Shown here: piece after piece, positions 7,830 through 16,700 of the stretch
Layout of the letters: every line of letters starts with the position of its first letter
How positions within the stretch are numbered: position 1 is the first letter of the stretch
From: Variovorax paradoxus
GTDB taxonomy: Bacteria > Pseudomonadota > Gammaproteobacteria > Burkholderiales > Burkholderiaceae_C
Direction: 5' to 3'
DNA: 64,000 nucleotides
NCBI RefSeq assembly: GCF_018614915.1
Contig: NZ_JAGGNU010000034.1
Location: forward strand, 1-64,000
Position numbers and translations under genes: made by a program
The notes under the pieces: model-generated
The model's database searches: none
Seen by the model: only the letters and a program-made list of their open reading frames with translations
What the model was told of the DNA's origin: nothing

Positions 7830-8728
7830 GCGCCCCGTCGAAGACGATTCGCCGCGCGCAGGCCGGCACCACTGAATCGGCCTGGGTGCGCTGGACCCTG
7901 ATCGGCCTCGCGCTGGCCTTCATGTTCCTGTTCCTCCTGCTGCCGCTCGCCGCCGTCGCGACCGAGGCGCTGCGCAAGGGCATCAGCGCGTACCTCGAAG
8001 CGCTGAAGGAACCCGATGCCTGGAGCGCGATTCGCCTGACGCTGATCACGGCCGCGATCGCGGTGCCGATGAACCTGGTGTTCGGCGTCGCGGCCGCCTG
8101 GGCCATCGCCAAGTTCGAGTTCCGCGGCAAGGCCTTTCTCACCACGCTGGTCGACCTTCCGTTCGCGGTATCGCCGGTGGTGGCGGGCCTGATCTACGTG
8201 CTGGTTTTCGGCGCCCAGGGCTGGCTCGGGCCCTGGCTCGCGGCGCACGACATCAAGATCATCTTCGCGGTGCCCGGCATCGTCCTGGCCACGGTGTTCG
8301 TGACCTTTCCCTTCATCGCGCGCGAACTGATCCCGCTGATGCAGGCGCAGGGCACCGAGGAAGAGCAGGCCGCCATCGTGCTCGGCGCGACCGGCTGGCA
8401 GACCTTCTGGCGCGTGACGCTGCCCAACATCAAGTGGGGCCTCTTGTACGGCGTGATCCTCTGCAACGCGCGCGCCATGGGCGAGTTCGGCGCGGTGTCG
8501 GTGGTATCGGGCCACATCCGCGGCCAGACCAACACCATGCCGCTGCACGTCGAAGTGCTCTACAACGAGTACCAGTCGGTCGCCGCCTTCGCGGTGGCAT
8601 CGCTCCTGGCCATCCTGGCGCTGGTCACGCTGGTGATCAAGTCGGTCATCGAATGGCGCCACGAACGCGAGATGAAGGCCATCGCCGAACTGCCGCCCGA
8701 GCGGCCGCAAGCCGCCGCCGCGGCCTGA
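7826..8728 (+). CDS. cysW: sulfate ABC transporter permease CysW
   Basis: The second integral membrane subunit of the sulfate importer, 300 residues. The first helix is [20 protein letters not shown] (about 28-47), the family motif [20 protein letters not shown] follows near 105, and the EAA loop is [21 protein letters not shown] (starting about residue 180). The C terminus [10 protein letters not shown] is typical of CysW. The start overlaps the cysT stop by four bases (ATGA), and cysA begins 13 bp downstream with a GAGGAG ribosome site. The strict order cysT-cysW-cysA matches known sulfate operons. Confidence 0.93.
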   Translation: MSAPSKTIRRAQAGTTESAWVRWTLIGLALAFMFLFLLLPLAAVATEALRKGISAYLEALKEPDAWSAIRLTLITAAIAVPMNLVFGVAAAWAIAKFEFRGKAFLTTLVDLPFAVSPVVAGLIYVLVFGAQGWLGPWLAAHDIKIIFAVPGIVLATVFVTFPFIARELIPLMQAQGTEEEQAAIVLGATGWQTFWRVTLPNIKWGLLYGVILCNARAMGEFGAVSVVSGHIRGQTNTMPLHVEVLYNEYQSVAAFAVASLLAILALVTLVIKSVIEWRHEREMKAIAELPPERPQAAAAA

Positions 8729-8741
8729 GGAGAGAAAGATC

Positions 8742-9836
8742 ATGAGCATTGAGATCCGCAACGCCAGCAAACGCTTCGGCGACTTCCACGCACTGCGCGA
8801 CGTGAGCCTCGACGTCGATTCGGGCGAACTCGTGGCCCTGCTCGGGCCTTCCGGCTGCGGCAAGACCACCTTGCTGCGCATCATCGCGGGGCTGGAGACC
8901 GCCGACACCGGCAGCATCCTCTTCGCCGGCGAGGACACGACCGACGTGCACGTGCGGGATCGCCAGGTGGGCTTCGTGTTCCAGCACTACGCACTGTTCC
9001 GCCACATGACGGTGTTCGAGAACGTGGCCTTCGGCCTGCGCGTCAAGCCGCGCGGCCTGCGCCCGAGCGAGACGCAGATCAAGGCCAAGGTGCACGACCT
9101 GCTCAAGCTGGTGCAGCTCGACTGGCTGGCCGACCGCTATCCGGCCCAGCTCTCGGGCGGCCAGCGCCAGCGCATCGCGCTCGCGCGCGCGCTCGCCGTG
9201 GAGCCCAAGGTGCTGCTGCTCGACGAGCCCTTCGGCGCGCTCGACGCCAAGGTGCGCAAGGAGCTGCGCCGCTGGCTGCGCCGGCTGCACGACGAGCTGC
9301 ACGTCACCAGCATCTTCGTCACCCACGACCAGGAGGAAGCGCTCGAGGTGGCCGACCGCGTGGTGCTGATGAACAGCGGCCGCGTCGAGCAGGTCGGATC
9401 GCCCCAGGATGTGTGGGACCACCCGGCAAGCCCCTTCGTGTACGGCTTTCTCGGCGACGTCAACCTGTTCCATGGCCGCGCGCACGAGGGCGAGGTGCAT
9501 GTCGAAGGCATCCGCATCGATTCGCCCGAGCACCGCGAGCTGCGCAACGGCAAGGCGTTGGCCTACGTGCGGCCGCACGATCTCGACATCGAACGCTATT
9601 CGCCGGGCGCCAGCGGCATCGTCGCGACGCTGAGCCGCGCCATCGTGGTCGGTCCGATCGCGCGGCTGGAACTCGAACCGGTGGAATCGAATCCAGATAA
9701 TCCTGGCTCCGGAACCATCATCGAGGCGCAACTCCCTGCGCAACAGTTCCGGGACCTGGCTCTGGCGGAAGGCGACACCGTCGTCGCCAGGCCACGCAAG
9801 GCCAGGGTTTTTGTCGAAGATTGGGTTTCTCCGTGA
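8742..9836 (+). CDS. cysA: sulfate/thiosulfate import ATP-binding protein CysA
   Basis: The 364-residue ATPase of the sulfate importer. Walker A is GPSGCGKTT (about 34-42), the Q-loop [20 protein letters not shown], the signature [15 protein letters not shown] (about 138-152), Walker [12 protein letters not shown] and the H-loop VTHDQEEA. The C-terminal third is the CysA/ModC-type TOBE region, which may sense cytoplasmic sulfate, ending [16 protein letters not shown]. The stop overlaps the likely GTG start of dsbB in GTGA (9833-9836), tying DsbB synthesis to sulfate uptake. Confidence 0.93.
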   Translation: MSIEIRNASKRFGDFHALRDVSLDVDSGELVALLGPSGCGKTTLLRIIAGLETADTGSILFAGEDTTDVHVRDRQVGFVFQHYALFRHMTVFENVAFGLRVKPRGLRPSETQIKAKVHDLLKLVQLDWLADRYPAQLSGGQRQRIALARALAVEPKVLLLDEPFGALDAKVRKELRRWLRRLHDELHVTSIFVTHDQEEALEVADRVVLMNSGRVEQVGSPQDVWDHPASPFVYGFLGDVNLFHGRAHEGEVHVEGIRIDSPEHRELRNGKALAYVRPHDLDIERYSPGASGIVATLSRAIVVGPIARLELEPVESNPDNPGSGTIIEAQLPAQQFRDLALAEGDTVVARPRKARVFVEDWVSP

Positions 9837-10357
9837 TCGATTGGTATTTCGGCGCGCCGCGCCGCGCTCTCGCGCTGATCTGCGCTGCCTGTGTGGCGAT
9901 GCTCGCCTTCGGGCTCTACCTGCAGCACGTGGTCGGCCTCGAGCCTTGCCCGATGTGCATCGTGCAGCGCTATGCACTGGTGCTGGTGGCGGTGTTCGCC
10001 GGGCTCGCCGCAGCCATGCGCAGTAGGGGATTGCAATTGACGGGGGCGCTGCTCGGCCTGGTGATGGCGGCCGGTGGTGCCTATACGGCCGCGCGCCAGA
10101 GCTGGCTGCAATGGCATCCGCCGGAGGTCATGTCCTGCGGGCGCGATCTCTACGGAATGATCGAGACCTTCCCGCTCAAGCGCGCATTGCCGATGATCTT
10201 CCGCGGCGGCGGCGACTGCACGCAGATCGACTGGACCTTCCTGGGCCTGTCGATCGCGAACTGGTCCTTCATCGCGTTCACGGTGTTCGGTCTGCTGTTG
10301 CTGGTGCTGCTGTTTCGCCGCGGCGCTCAGAGCGGCAGCGTGTCGAAGGCCGCGTAA
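9833..10357 (+). CDS. dsbB: disulfide bond formation protein DsbB
   Basis: An inner-membrane quinone reductase that reoxidises periplasmic DsbA. The 174-residue protein has four hydrophobic helices, the first redox pair CPMC (Cys39, Cys42) in [13 protein letters not shown], and a second periplasmic cysteine pair in MSCGRDL and [11 protein letters not shown] prefer GTG 9833, which overlaps the cysA stop in GTGA; an in-frame TTG at 9821 would add four residues. The 3' end overlaps the convergent ParA-like gene by 31 bp. Linkage to sulfate transport is sensible, since sulfur supply limits cysteine-rich secreted proteins, but that reasoning is inference. Confidence 0.87.
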   Translation: MIDWYFGAPRRALALICAACVAMLAFGLYLQHVVGLEPCPMCIVQRYALVLVAVFAGLAAAMRSRGLQLTGALLGLVMAAGGAYTAARQSWLQWHPPEVMSCGRDLYGMIETFPLKRALPMIFRGGGDCTQIDWTFLGLSIANWSFIAFTVFGLLLLVLLFRRGAQSGSVSKAA

Positions 10358-11019
10358 GAGGTTGCCAGCCAGCTCTTGACGCGTTGGCGCTCCAGCAGCC
10401 CGAGCGCATGCTGGCCTTCGCGGTCGTGGACCGCTTTCCAGAAGCTGGTGTTGCGGCCGTCGATCTTGCGCATGCTGGCATCGTGCAGCCGGGGCAGGGC
10501 GATGATGCGCGCGCCGTGCCCACTGGCCTTGCTGAGCGACTGCGAACCGAGCAACAGCGCGAAGTCGTTGCCGCGGCCGTAGTTCTGCACCACGATGTAG
10601 TTGGGCCGGTTGCCGAAGGTATCGACCAGCGTGCCGAGCAGGTCGCTCGAATCCTTGCCGTCGTCGAGCACATGCCAGAAATTGACCGTCACCCCGAGTT
10701 CGGCGAAGACGTCGAAGAGATCCGACTCCTTGATCCAGCGTGCCAGCGGCGCCAGCGTCTGGGCCGCGAGGTCGACGATCACGCTTTGCTGCGGATTCGT
10801 CTCGAAACCGTTCACCACCATGTCCAGGCCCTCGTAGCTGTCCACCACCACCGGCGAGGCGAAGCCTTCGTAGAAGCGGGTGAAGGAGCTGTGCGAGCGA
10901 TCGGTGTCGAAGCCGACGAAGGGCCTGCTGTGGTCGATGAAATACTGCGCCAGGATCCGTGCCGTCACCGATTTGCCGACACCGCCTTTTTCGCCGCCAA
11001 TGAAATTGAGGGAGCTCAT
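10327..11019 (-). CDS. orphan ParA/MinD-superfamily ATPase
   Basis: A 230-residue P-loop ATPase with the deviant Walker A GGEKGGVGKSVTA (about 8-20), which has the signature lysine of ParA/MinD/Soj proteins. The usual Walker-B-like strand is visible as QSVIVDLAAQTL (about 78-89). No parB-like gene or parS-like site is seen next to it, so it is not an ordinary chromosome partition locus. Similar proteins occur on plasmids near mobilisation or stability genes. It is divergent from hipBA, sharing a 166-bp intergenic region rich in a common palindrome, and it overlaps the convergent dsbB by 31 bp. Function unknown; a mobile-element origin or a partner of the toxin pair are both possible. Confidence 0.75.
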   Translation of the reverse strand: MSSLNFIGGEKGGVGKSVTARILAQYFIDHSRPFVGFDTDRSHSSFTRFYEGFASPVVVDSYEGLDMVVNGFETNPQQSVIVDLAAQTLAPLARWIKESDLFDVFAELGVTVNFWHVLDDGKDSSDLLGTLVDTFGNRPNYIVVQNYGRGNDFALLLGSQSLSKASGHGARIIALPRLHDASMRKIDGRNTSFWKAVHDREGQHALGLLERQRVKSWLATSYAAFDTLPL

Positions 11020-11049
11020 GAGGTTCCTGGAGATGGAAAAGTACGAGGC

Positions 11050-11078
11050 ATTCTAGGGTTTGTCTTTTTGCACAACAA
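11050..11078 (-). promoter_or_regulatory. promoter of the ParA-like gene with two operator-like sites
   Basis: Reading the minus strand, TTGTTG (11078 to 11073), a 17-bp spacer and TAGAAT (11055 to 11050) make a good sigma-70 promoter 31 bp upstream of the start codon. TTGCACAA (11068-11075) overlaps its -35, and TTGGGCAA (11080-11087, the reverse of TTGCCCAA) lies just upstream, the two centres 12 bp apart. Confidence 0.6.
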
Positions 11079-11175
11079 ATTGGGCAAATATGAAAAAGAC
11101 CAATATATTGCGCAAAGCGGCTTGACGCGGCACGCCGCGATGCGCAACATAGCGTGCAATTAGGTTTTTGCCCAA
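11068..11175. promoter_or_regulatory. TTGCNCAA operator cluster and hipBA promoter
   Basis: Copies of the palindrome TTGCNCAA occur at 11068-11075, 11080-11087 (reverse orientation), 11108-11115 and 11168-11175, with a one-mismatch copy at 11140-11147. For hipBA, TTGACG (11122-11127), 17 bp and CAACAT (11145-11150) form a likely promoter. The mismatch copy overlaps the -10, one copy lies upstream of the -35, and one lies between transcript start and ATG. HipB-type antitoxins bind palindromes and autorepress, so these are the expected sites. Confidence 0.6.
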
Positions 11176-11185
11176 CTTGCTGCAC

Positions 11186-11488
11186 ATGACCACTCTCGCC
11201 GAAGTCGGCAGCCTTGTTCGCCGGGCGCGCAAGGATCGCGCCATGACTGCCTCCGAACTCGCCCTGAAGGCGGGCATTTCACGCAACACCCTGGGTGCCC
11301 TGGAAGCGGGGCGGGGCAATGTTGAACTCAACACCTTGCTGGCCTTGCTCAAGAGCCTCGGCATGGAGCTGCAGTTCGTTCCGCAGGCGGTCGCGGATCT
11401 GACCCGGGCCGGCAGCGATACCAAGTCCACGAGCCTGCAGGACGAAGTGAGCAGCCTGATGCCGAAACCGGCGAGGCGCGGCAAATGA
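11186..11488 (+). CDS. hipB: HipB-type antitoxin, XRE-family regulator
   Basis: A 100-residue protein with a helix-turn-helix at residues about 8-60 (LVRRARKDRAMTASELALKA, then GISRNTLGALEAGRGN), typical of HipB, which binds operator palindromes and neutralises HipA. The C-terminal tail is polar and basic. ATG 11186 is preferred; an upstream in-frame TTG at 11168 would fall inside an operator copy. The stop overlaps the hipA ATG in ATGA (11485-11488), ensuring coupled synthesis. Length is slightly above the 88 residues of E. coli HipB. Confidence 0.85.
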   Translation: MTTLAEVGSLVRRARKDRAMTASELALKAGISRNTLGALEAGRGNVELNTLLALLKSLGMELQFVPQAVADLTRAGSDTKSTSLQDEVSSLMPKPARRGK

Positions 11489-12885
11489 GCGTCGTGCGCT
11501 CGCTGCGGATCCGGTTGGGAAAGACGGGCGTCGGATCGCTCTTCGGACTGGACGACGGGCGGGTGTATTTCAGGTTTGACGACGAGTACGCCAAAAATCC
11601 GGCGCGGCCTGTGCTGTCGCAGCTGTATGTCGTCGTGCCTGAGAGATCGGGCAGTGCCGAAAGGATTGCGCAGGCGGTTGCCGAGGCCGAGGCTGCCACG
11701 GTCGCCCAGCTGCTGGACCCGGCCCTGGACGTCAACCGCGGAGACGGCAAGTTCGGCTTGCCGCCCTTCTTCCAGAACCTGCTCCCGGAGGGGCCCCTGC
11801 GCAAGCAGCTGGTGGGTGACCTGGGCCTGGACGTGAACGACGAGCTGGGCCTGCTGGCCGCCTGCGGCGGCGACCTGCCCGGCGACGTCTGGGCCGACGC
11901 GGAAACGCTCGACGACGTGGCGCTGGGCCGGTTGATCGGCCAAAGCCGGGACAGCTACGAAATGAGCTCCGGGCAGGTACCGACTCCGCAGCAGACCTCG
12001 ATTTCGGGCGTCCAGCCCAAGGTGGCGCTGGTCCTGGGCAGCCCGGGGCGCTACGTGATGCGCTCCAAGCAATCGGACGAGCAGCATTTCATCGGCAAGC
12101 TGCCGACCGGCGAATACGACATGCTTCCGGAGGTGGAGTACAGCTCGCTGAAACTGGCGGCTGCGGCCGGCGTGAACACCTGCGAATTCGGGCTCGAACC
12201 CCTGACCGCCATTGCCGACCACCTGCCCTACGCACTGCAGAAGGACAAGCGCAATTTCCTGCTGGTCTCCAGGTTCGACCGCGATGTCGATACCGAGACC
12301 CGACGCATGCACATGGAGGACTTCGCCCAGGTCACGGGCACGCCGCAGGAATACAAGTATTCGGGCACCTACGCGGCCATCGGTCTGCTGCTCAAGCGGC
12401 GCTCGGCCAAGGGCGAAGCCGACGTGGCCGAGCTGCTGCGCCGCATCAAGGTCTCTGAGCTGCTGGGCAACTATGACGCGCACCTGAAGAACTTCAGCCT
12501 CGTGTATCCGCCAGGCCAATCCAGGCCCGAGCTGTCGAAGGCTTATGACATCGTCGCCTACGGCGTGTACTTCAGCGGCTCCGGGCACGGGCTGCAATTC
12601 TTTCCGGACCAGAAGCAGCGGACGCTGCTCACGCCCCGGACGCTGCGCGAGCTCGGCAACGCCTGGGACATCCCTGAGAAGCAGCTCGGCGAGGTGGTCG
12701 CCACCTGCGTCGACCAGGCGATGAAGAGCTGGCCCGGCCTGTTGAAGACGCTGCCGCTGTCTGCCGCCCATCGCGCGCGGCTCGCCGAGTACATCCAGAC
12801 CAATCCGAGCGTCGCGTCGTGGCGCAAGCGCCATCCCGATGCGGATTGGTTCGATGGAAGCTTCCCCCTATCTCCGCACCAGTGA
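11485..12885 (+). CDS. hipA: HipA-type serine/threonine kinase toxin
   Basis: HipA kinases phosphorylate a cytoplasmic target (glutamyl-tRNA synthetase in E. coli) and induce dormancy. The 466-residue protein carries the N-terminal subdomain motif PPFFQNLLPEGPLR (about 93-106), the P-loop region ISGVQPK with the autophosphorylation serine near 174, SRFDR (about 262-266), the catalytic loop GNYDAHLKNFSL with Asp331, and the metal site AYDIV with Asp355. All key residues are present, so an active kinase is expected. The canonical catalytic loop reads GNTDAHLKNFSL, so this one has Tyr for Thr. The 3' end overlaps the convergent lipoprotein gene by 18 bp. Confidence 0.88.
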   Translation: MSVVRSLRIRLGKTGVGSLFGLDDGRVYFRFDDEYAKNPARPVLSQLYVVVPERSGSAERIAQAVAEAEAATVAQLLDPALDVNRGDGKFGLPPFFQNLLPEGPLRKQLVGDLGLDVNDELGLLAACGGDLPGDVWADAETLDDVALGRLIGQSRDSYEMSSGQVPTPQQTSISGVQPKVALVLGSPGRYVMRSKQSDEQHFIGKLPTGEYDMLPEVEYSSLKLAAAAGVNTCEFGLEPLTAIADHLPYALQKDKRNFLLVSRFDRDVDTETRRMHMEDFAQVTGTPQEYKYSGTYAAIGLLLKRRSAKGEADVAELLRRIKVSELLGNYDAHLKNFSLVYPPGQSRPELSKAYDIVAYGVYFSGSGHGLQFFPDQKQRTLLTPRTLRELGNAWDIPEKQLGEVVATCVDQAMKSWPGLLKTLPLSAAHRARLAEYIQTNPSVASWRKRHPDADWFDGSFPLSPHQ

Positions 12886-13623
12886 AAGCAGAGGGCCGAA
12901 GCCGCCGAGAATCCAGTTCTGGCTGAAATCGAGGGCGCCGCGGCGGTACTTTTCGTCGGCCTGCGCGGCCAACAGGTCGAGGCGCGCCACGACCTTGGAG
13001 AGCTCGCGATCGACCACGAGATTGCGGCCGCGCTCGCTGATCTCGGTAGCCAGCAGCAATGGCTGGCCGTCGGGCCCGGTCTTGGAGCCGATCAGCCAGA
13101 GCGATATCTCCATATTGCGCGCGACCCGGTAGCTGTTTTCCGCGTTCACCCCATCGAACAGGCTCTGCTCCCAAGTGCCTCCATTGGCCTGCCTGAGCAT
13201 CGACGCCCATCCGACCACCAGCGCCGCCACGCGGTCGCCCTCGTAGGGCCTGGGCCCGGTTTCGAACGCCAGCCGGATCGCCTCGATGCCGGTGGCCCCG
13301 CGCAGCTCGGGCAGGGCGCTTTCCTTCGAGATGGCATCCCAGGTGCGCTGGATGGCGTCGTCCGCGCTCGCGGCCCACTTGCGCCACTCGCGCGGATTGC
13401 GGCGGTAGAGCGAGAGCTGCACCCGCCGGATCGACAGCAGGTTGTCGCGCAGCGCGAGGTTGGCGGTGCGGTTGGCGCTGGTTTGCAGCCACTCGTTGTG
13501 GCTATAGGTCTCGGCGCGCTCGGTCGTGGTGACGCCGCAGGCCGTGAGACCCAGGGCCGCCGCGGCGCTGCCCACCAGCCATACACGAAGCCCGGCGCGG
13601 GCGGAAACGGGGGAATCGCTCAT
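12868..13623 (-). CDS. hypothetical lipoprotein
   Basis: A 251-residue protein with an N-terminal hydrophobic stretch ending in the lipobox LTAC (Cys29), so it is probably an envelope lipoprotein. I took ATG 13623 rather than an ATG three codons upstream, because it gives a compact signal sequence. The mature part is helical and rich in Arg, Glu and Ala, without repeats or a domain I recognise. It ends in a hydrophobic tail, WILGGFGPLLSLVRR. It is convergent with hipA (18-bp overlap) and its 5' end lies 116 bp from smc, which is divergent. No function is proposed. Confidence 0.7.
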   Translation of the reverse strand: MSDSPVSARAGLRVWLVGSAAAALGLTACGVTTTERAETYSHNEWLQTSANRTANLALRDNLLSIRRVQLSLYRRNPREWRKWAASADDAIQRTWDAISKESALPELRGATGIEAIRLAFETGPRPYEGDRVAALVVGWASMLRQANGGTWEQSLFDGVNAENSYRVARNMEISLWLIGSKTGPDGQPLLLATEISERGRNLVVDRELSKVVARLDLLAAQADEKYRRGALDFSQNWILGGFGPLLSLVRR

Positions 13624-13739
13624 GGCTCGCACGTTATCATCGTCGCCTCGGTGGCGGCCGGTCCTCGAGCTTCGGGCCGGCAGATTTCTCCTTGCAAATC
13701 AACACCTTGGCAAATAACCAGGCTTAAGGCCGACCCGTC

Positions 13740-16700
13740 GTGCGTCTCAACTCCATCAAGCTCTCCGGCTTCAAGTCCTTCGCCGAACCCACCAACTTCC
13801 TGCTGCCCGGCCAACTGGTCGGCGTCGTCGGCCCGAACGGCTGCGGCAAGTCGAACATCATGGATGCGGTGCGCTGGGTGCTCGGCGAATCGCGTGCCTC
13901 CGAACTGCGCGGCGAGTCGATGCAGGACGTGATCTTCAACGGCACCACCACGCGCAAGCAGGCCAGCCGCTCGAGCGTGGAACTGGTGTTCGACAACGCC
14001 GACCACCGCGCCGGCGGCCAATGGGCGCAGTTCGCCGAAATCGCGGTCAAGCGGGTGCTGACGCGCGACGGCAATTCGAGCTACTACATCAACAACCAGC
14101 CGGTGCGCCGGCGCGACGTGCAGGACGTGTTCCTCGGCACCGGCCTCGGCCCGCGCGCCTACGCGATCATCGGCCAGGGCACGATCAGCCGGATCATCGA
14201 GTCCAAGCCCGAGGAGCTGCGTCTCTTCCTCGAAGAGGCCGCCGGTGTCTCGAAGTACAAGGAGCGCCGCCGCGAGACCGAGAACCGGCTCGGCGACACG
14301 CGCGAGAACCTCACGCGGGTCGAAGACATCCTGCGCGAGCTCAACAGCAACCTCGAGAAGCTCGAGAAGCAGGCCGAAGTCGCTGCGCGCTACAACACGC
14401 TCCAGAGCGACGCCACGCGCAAGCAGCACCAGCTCTGGTTCCTGAAGCGCAGCGAGAGCGAGAATGACCAGGCGAAGGTCAAGGCCGATGCGGAGAAGGC
14501 GATCAACGACCTCGAATCGCGCATGGCCGACCTGCGTCACATCGAGGCCGAGCTCGAAACCGTGCGCCAGGCGCACTACGCGGCCGGCGACCAGGTCAAC
14601 CAGGCGCAAGGCAAGCTGTACGAAGCCAGCGCCGAGGTCGGCCGGCTCGAAGGCGAGATCCGCTTCGTGGTCGAGGGCCGCCAGCGGGTGGAGCAGCGGC
14701 TCGTCCAGCTGGGCGAGCAGATCGCGCAGTGGAACACGCGCCGCGAGGATGCCGAGGCGGAGATCGAAACCCTGGCCGGGCAGGGCGTGAACGCCGAGGA
14801 GCAGGCCGAACTGCTGGCCGCGCAGCTCGAAGAGCACGATGGGCGCATGCCCGGCCTCGAAGAAGGGCAGCAGCGCGCGCAGGACGAGGCCAACGCCCAG
14901 CGTGCCAACGTCGCGCAGGTGCAGCAGCAGATCCAGGTGCTGGCCGCCGACCAGCGCAACATCGAAGAACAGAGCCGCCAGCTCACGCAGCGCGCCGAAC
15001 GCCTGCGCAGCGACCAGAACGCCCTTGCAGCGCCCGACGAAGCGCGCCTGCGCGACCTGCAGGAGCAACTGGCGGCCGCACAGGAGGCGGCCGGCGAAGC
15101 CGATGCGCGCCTGCATGAATTGCAGGAAGCCGTCCCGCAGCTCGACGACGATCGCCGCACTCGCCAGCAGGCCGTCAACACCGAGGGCGCGCGCAATGCC
15201 GAGCTGTCGGCGCGTCTCGAAGCGCTCAAGGCGCTGCAGGAAAAAGTCAAGACCGACGGCAAGCTCGCGCCCTGGCTCACGAAGCATGGCCTGGAGGGCT
15301 TGCAGGGCCTGTGGAGCCGCATCCACATCGAGCAGGGCTGGGAGAACGCGCTCGAAGCGGCGCTGCGCGAGCGCCTCGGCGCGCTCGAGGTCAGCCGGCT
15401 CGACATGGTCCGCGCCTTCGGCAGCGACGCGCCGCCGGCCAAGCTGGCCTTCTACAGTCCGCCTGCCGCCGGCGCGCCGCAGGGCCAGAGTGCATTGCCG
15501 CGCCTGTCGGATCTGCTGCGTCTGAGCGATGCAGGCCAGCAGGCCTTGCTGGTCGACTGGCTGCACGGCTGCCTGACCGCGCCGACGCTGGAAGACGCTC
15601 TGGCGCAGCGCGACAAGCTCCAACCGGGCGAGGCGATCTACGTCAAGAGCGGCCACGCGGTCACGGCGCACAGCGTGAGTTTCTACGCCCAGGATTCCGA
15701 GCAGGCCGGCTTGCTGGCCCGCCAGCAGGAGATGGAAAACCTCGAGCGCCAGCTGCGTGCGCAGACGCTGATCGCCGATGAGGCGCGTACCGCGCTGGCG
15801 CGCGCCGAGGCTGCGTACGGCGACGCGGCTTCGCGGCTCGTCACGGCGCGCCGCGAAGCGGCGGAGACGCAATCGCGTGCGCATGAACTGCAGGTCGAGA
15901 CGCTGCGGCTCTCGCAGCTGGCGGAGCAGACGCGTGCACGCAGCGAGCAGCTCTCCAACGATCTCGGCGAGGTCGAGGCCCAGCTCGAAGACCTGCAGGA
16001 AAAGCGTGTCGCCGCGGAGGCGCGCTTCGAAGAGCTCGACATGCAGCTCGCCGACAGCCAGGAGCGCCATGCACAGCTCGACGAACGCGTGATCGAGGCC
16101 GGCCGCGCGCTCACTGCGAGCCGCGAGCAGCACCGCAGCCTGGAGCGCCAGGCGCAGGAAGCGACCTTCGCCCAGCGCACCCTCGAGGCGCGCCGTGGCG
16201 AGCTCAGCCGCGCGATCGAAACCGCGACGCAGCAGACCGCTTCGCTGGCAGAGGAAGACGAGCGCGCCCGCGCCGAGCTCGGGCGCTTGTCCGATGCGGC
16301 CGCGCAGGCCGGCCTGCAGGACGCGCTGGCGCTCAAGCTCGAACGCGAAAGCTCGCTCGGCGCGGCGCGCAGCCAGTACGACGACCTCACGTTGAAGCTG
16401 CGCGCGAGCGACGAGCGCCGCCTGCAGCTCGAGCGCGAGCTCGACCCGCTGCGCCAGCGCATCACCGAGTTCCAACTGAAGGAGCAGGCGGCTCGGCTCG
16501 GCTTCGAGCAATACCAACAGCTGCTGGCCGATGCCGAGGCCGATCTCGAGGCGATCGCGTTGTCGATCGAGAGCGACAAGGTGAGGCTCACCGGCCTGCA
16601 AGGCGAGATCGACCGCCTGAACCGCGAGGTCGCTTCGCTCGGCGCCGTCAACCTCGCCGCGCTCGACGAACTCGCGGTGGCCAGCGAGCGCAAGACTTTC

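Noticed and set aside
10327..11019. ParA-like gene considered as half of a chromosome or plasmid partition system with an origin nearby
   Set aside because: No parB-like gene, parS-like palindromic array, DnaA boxes or replication gene was seen in the flanks; all neighbours are chromosomal.
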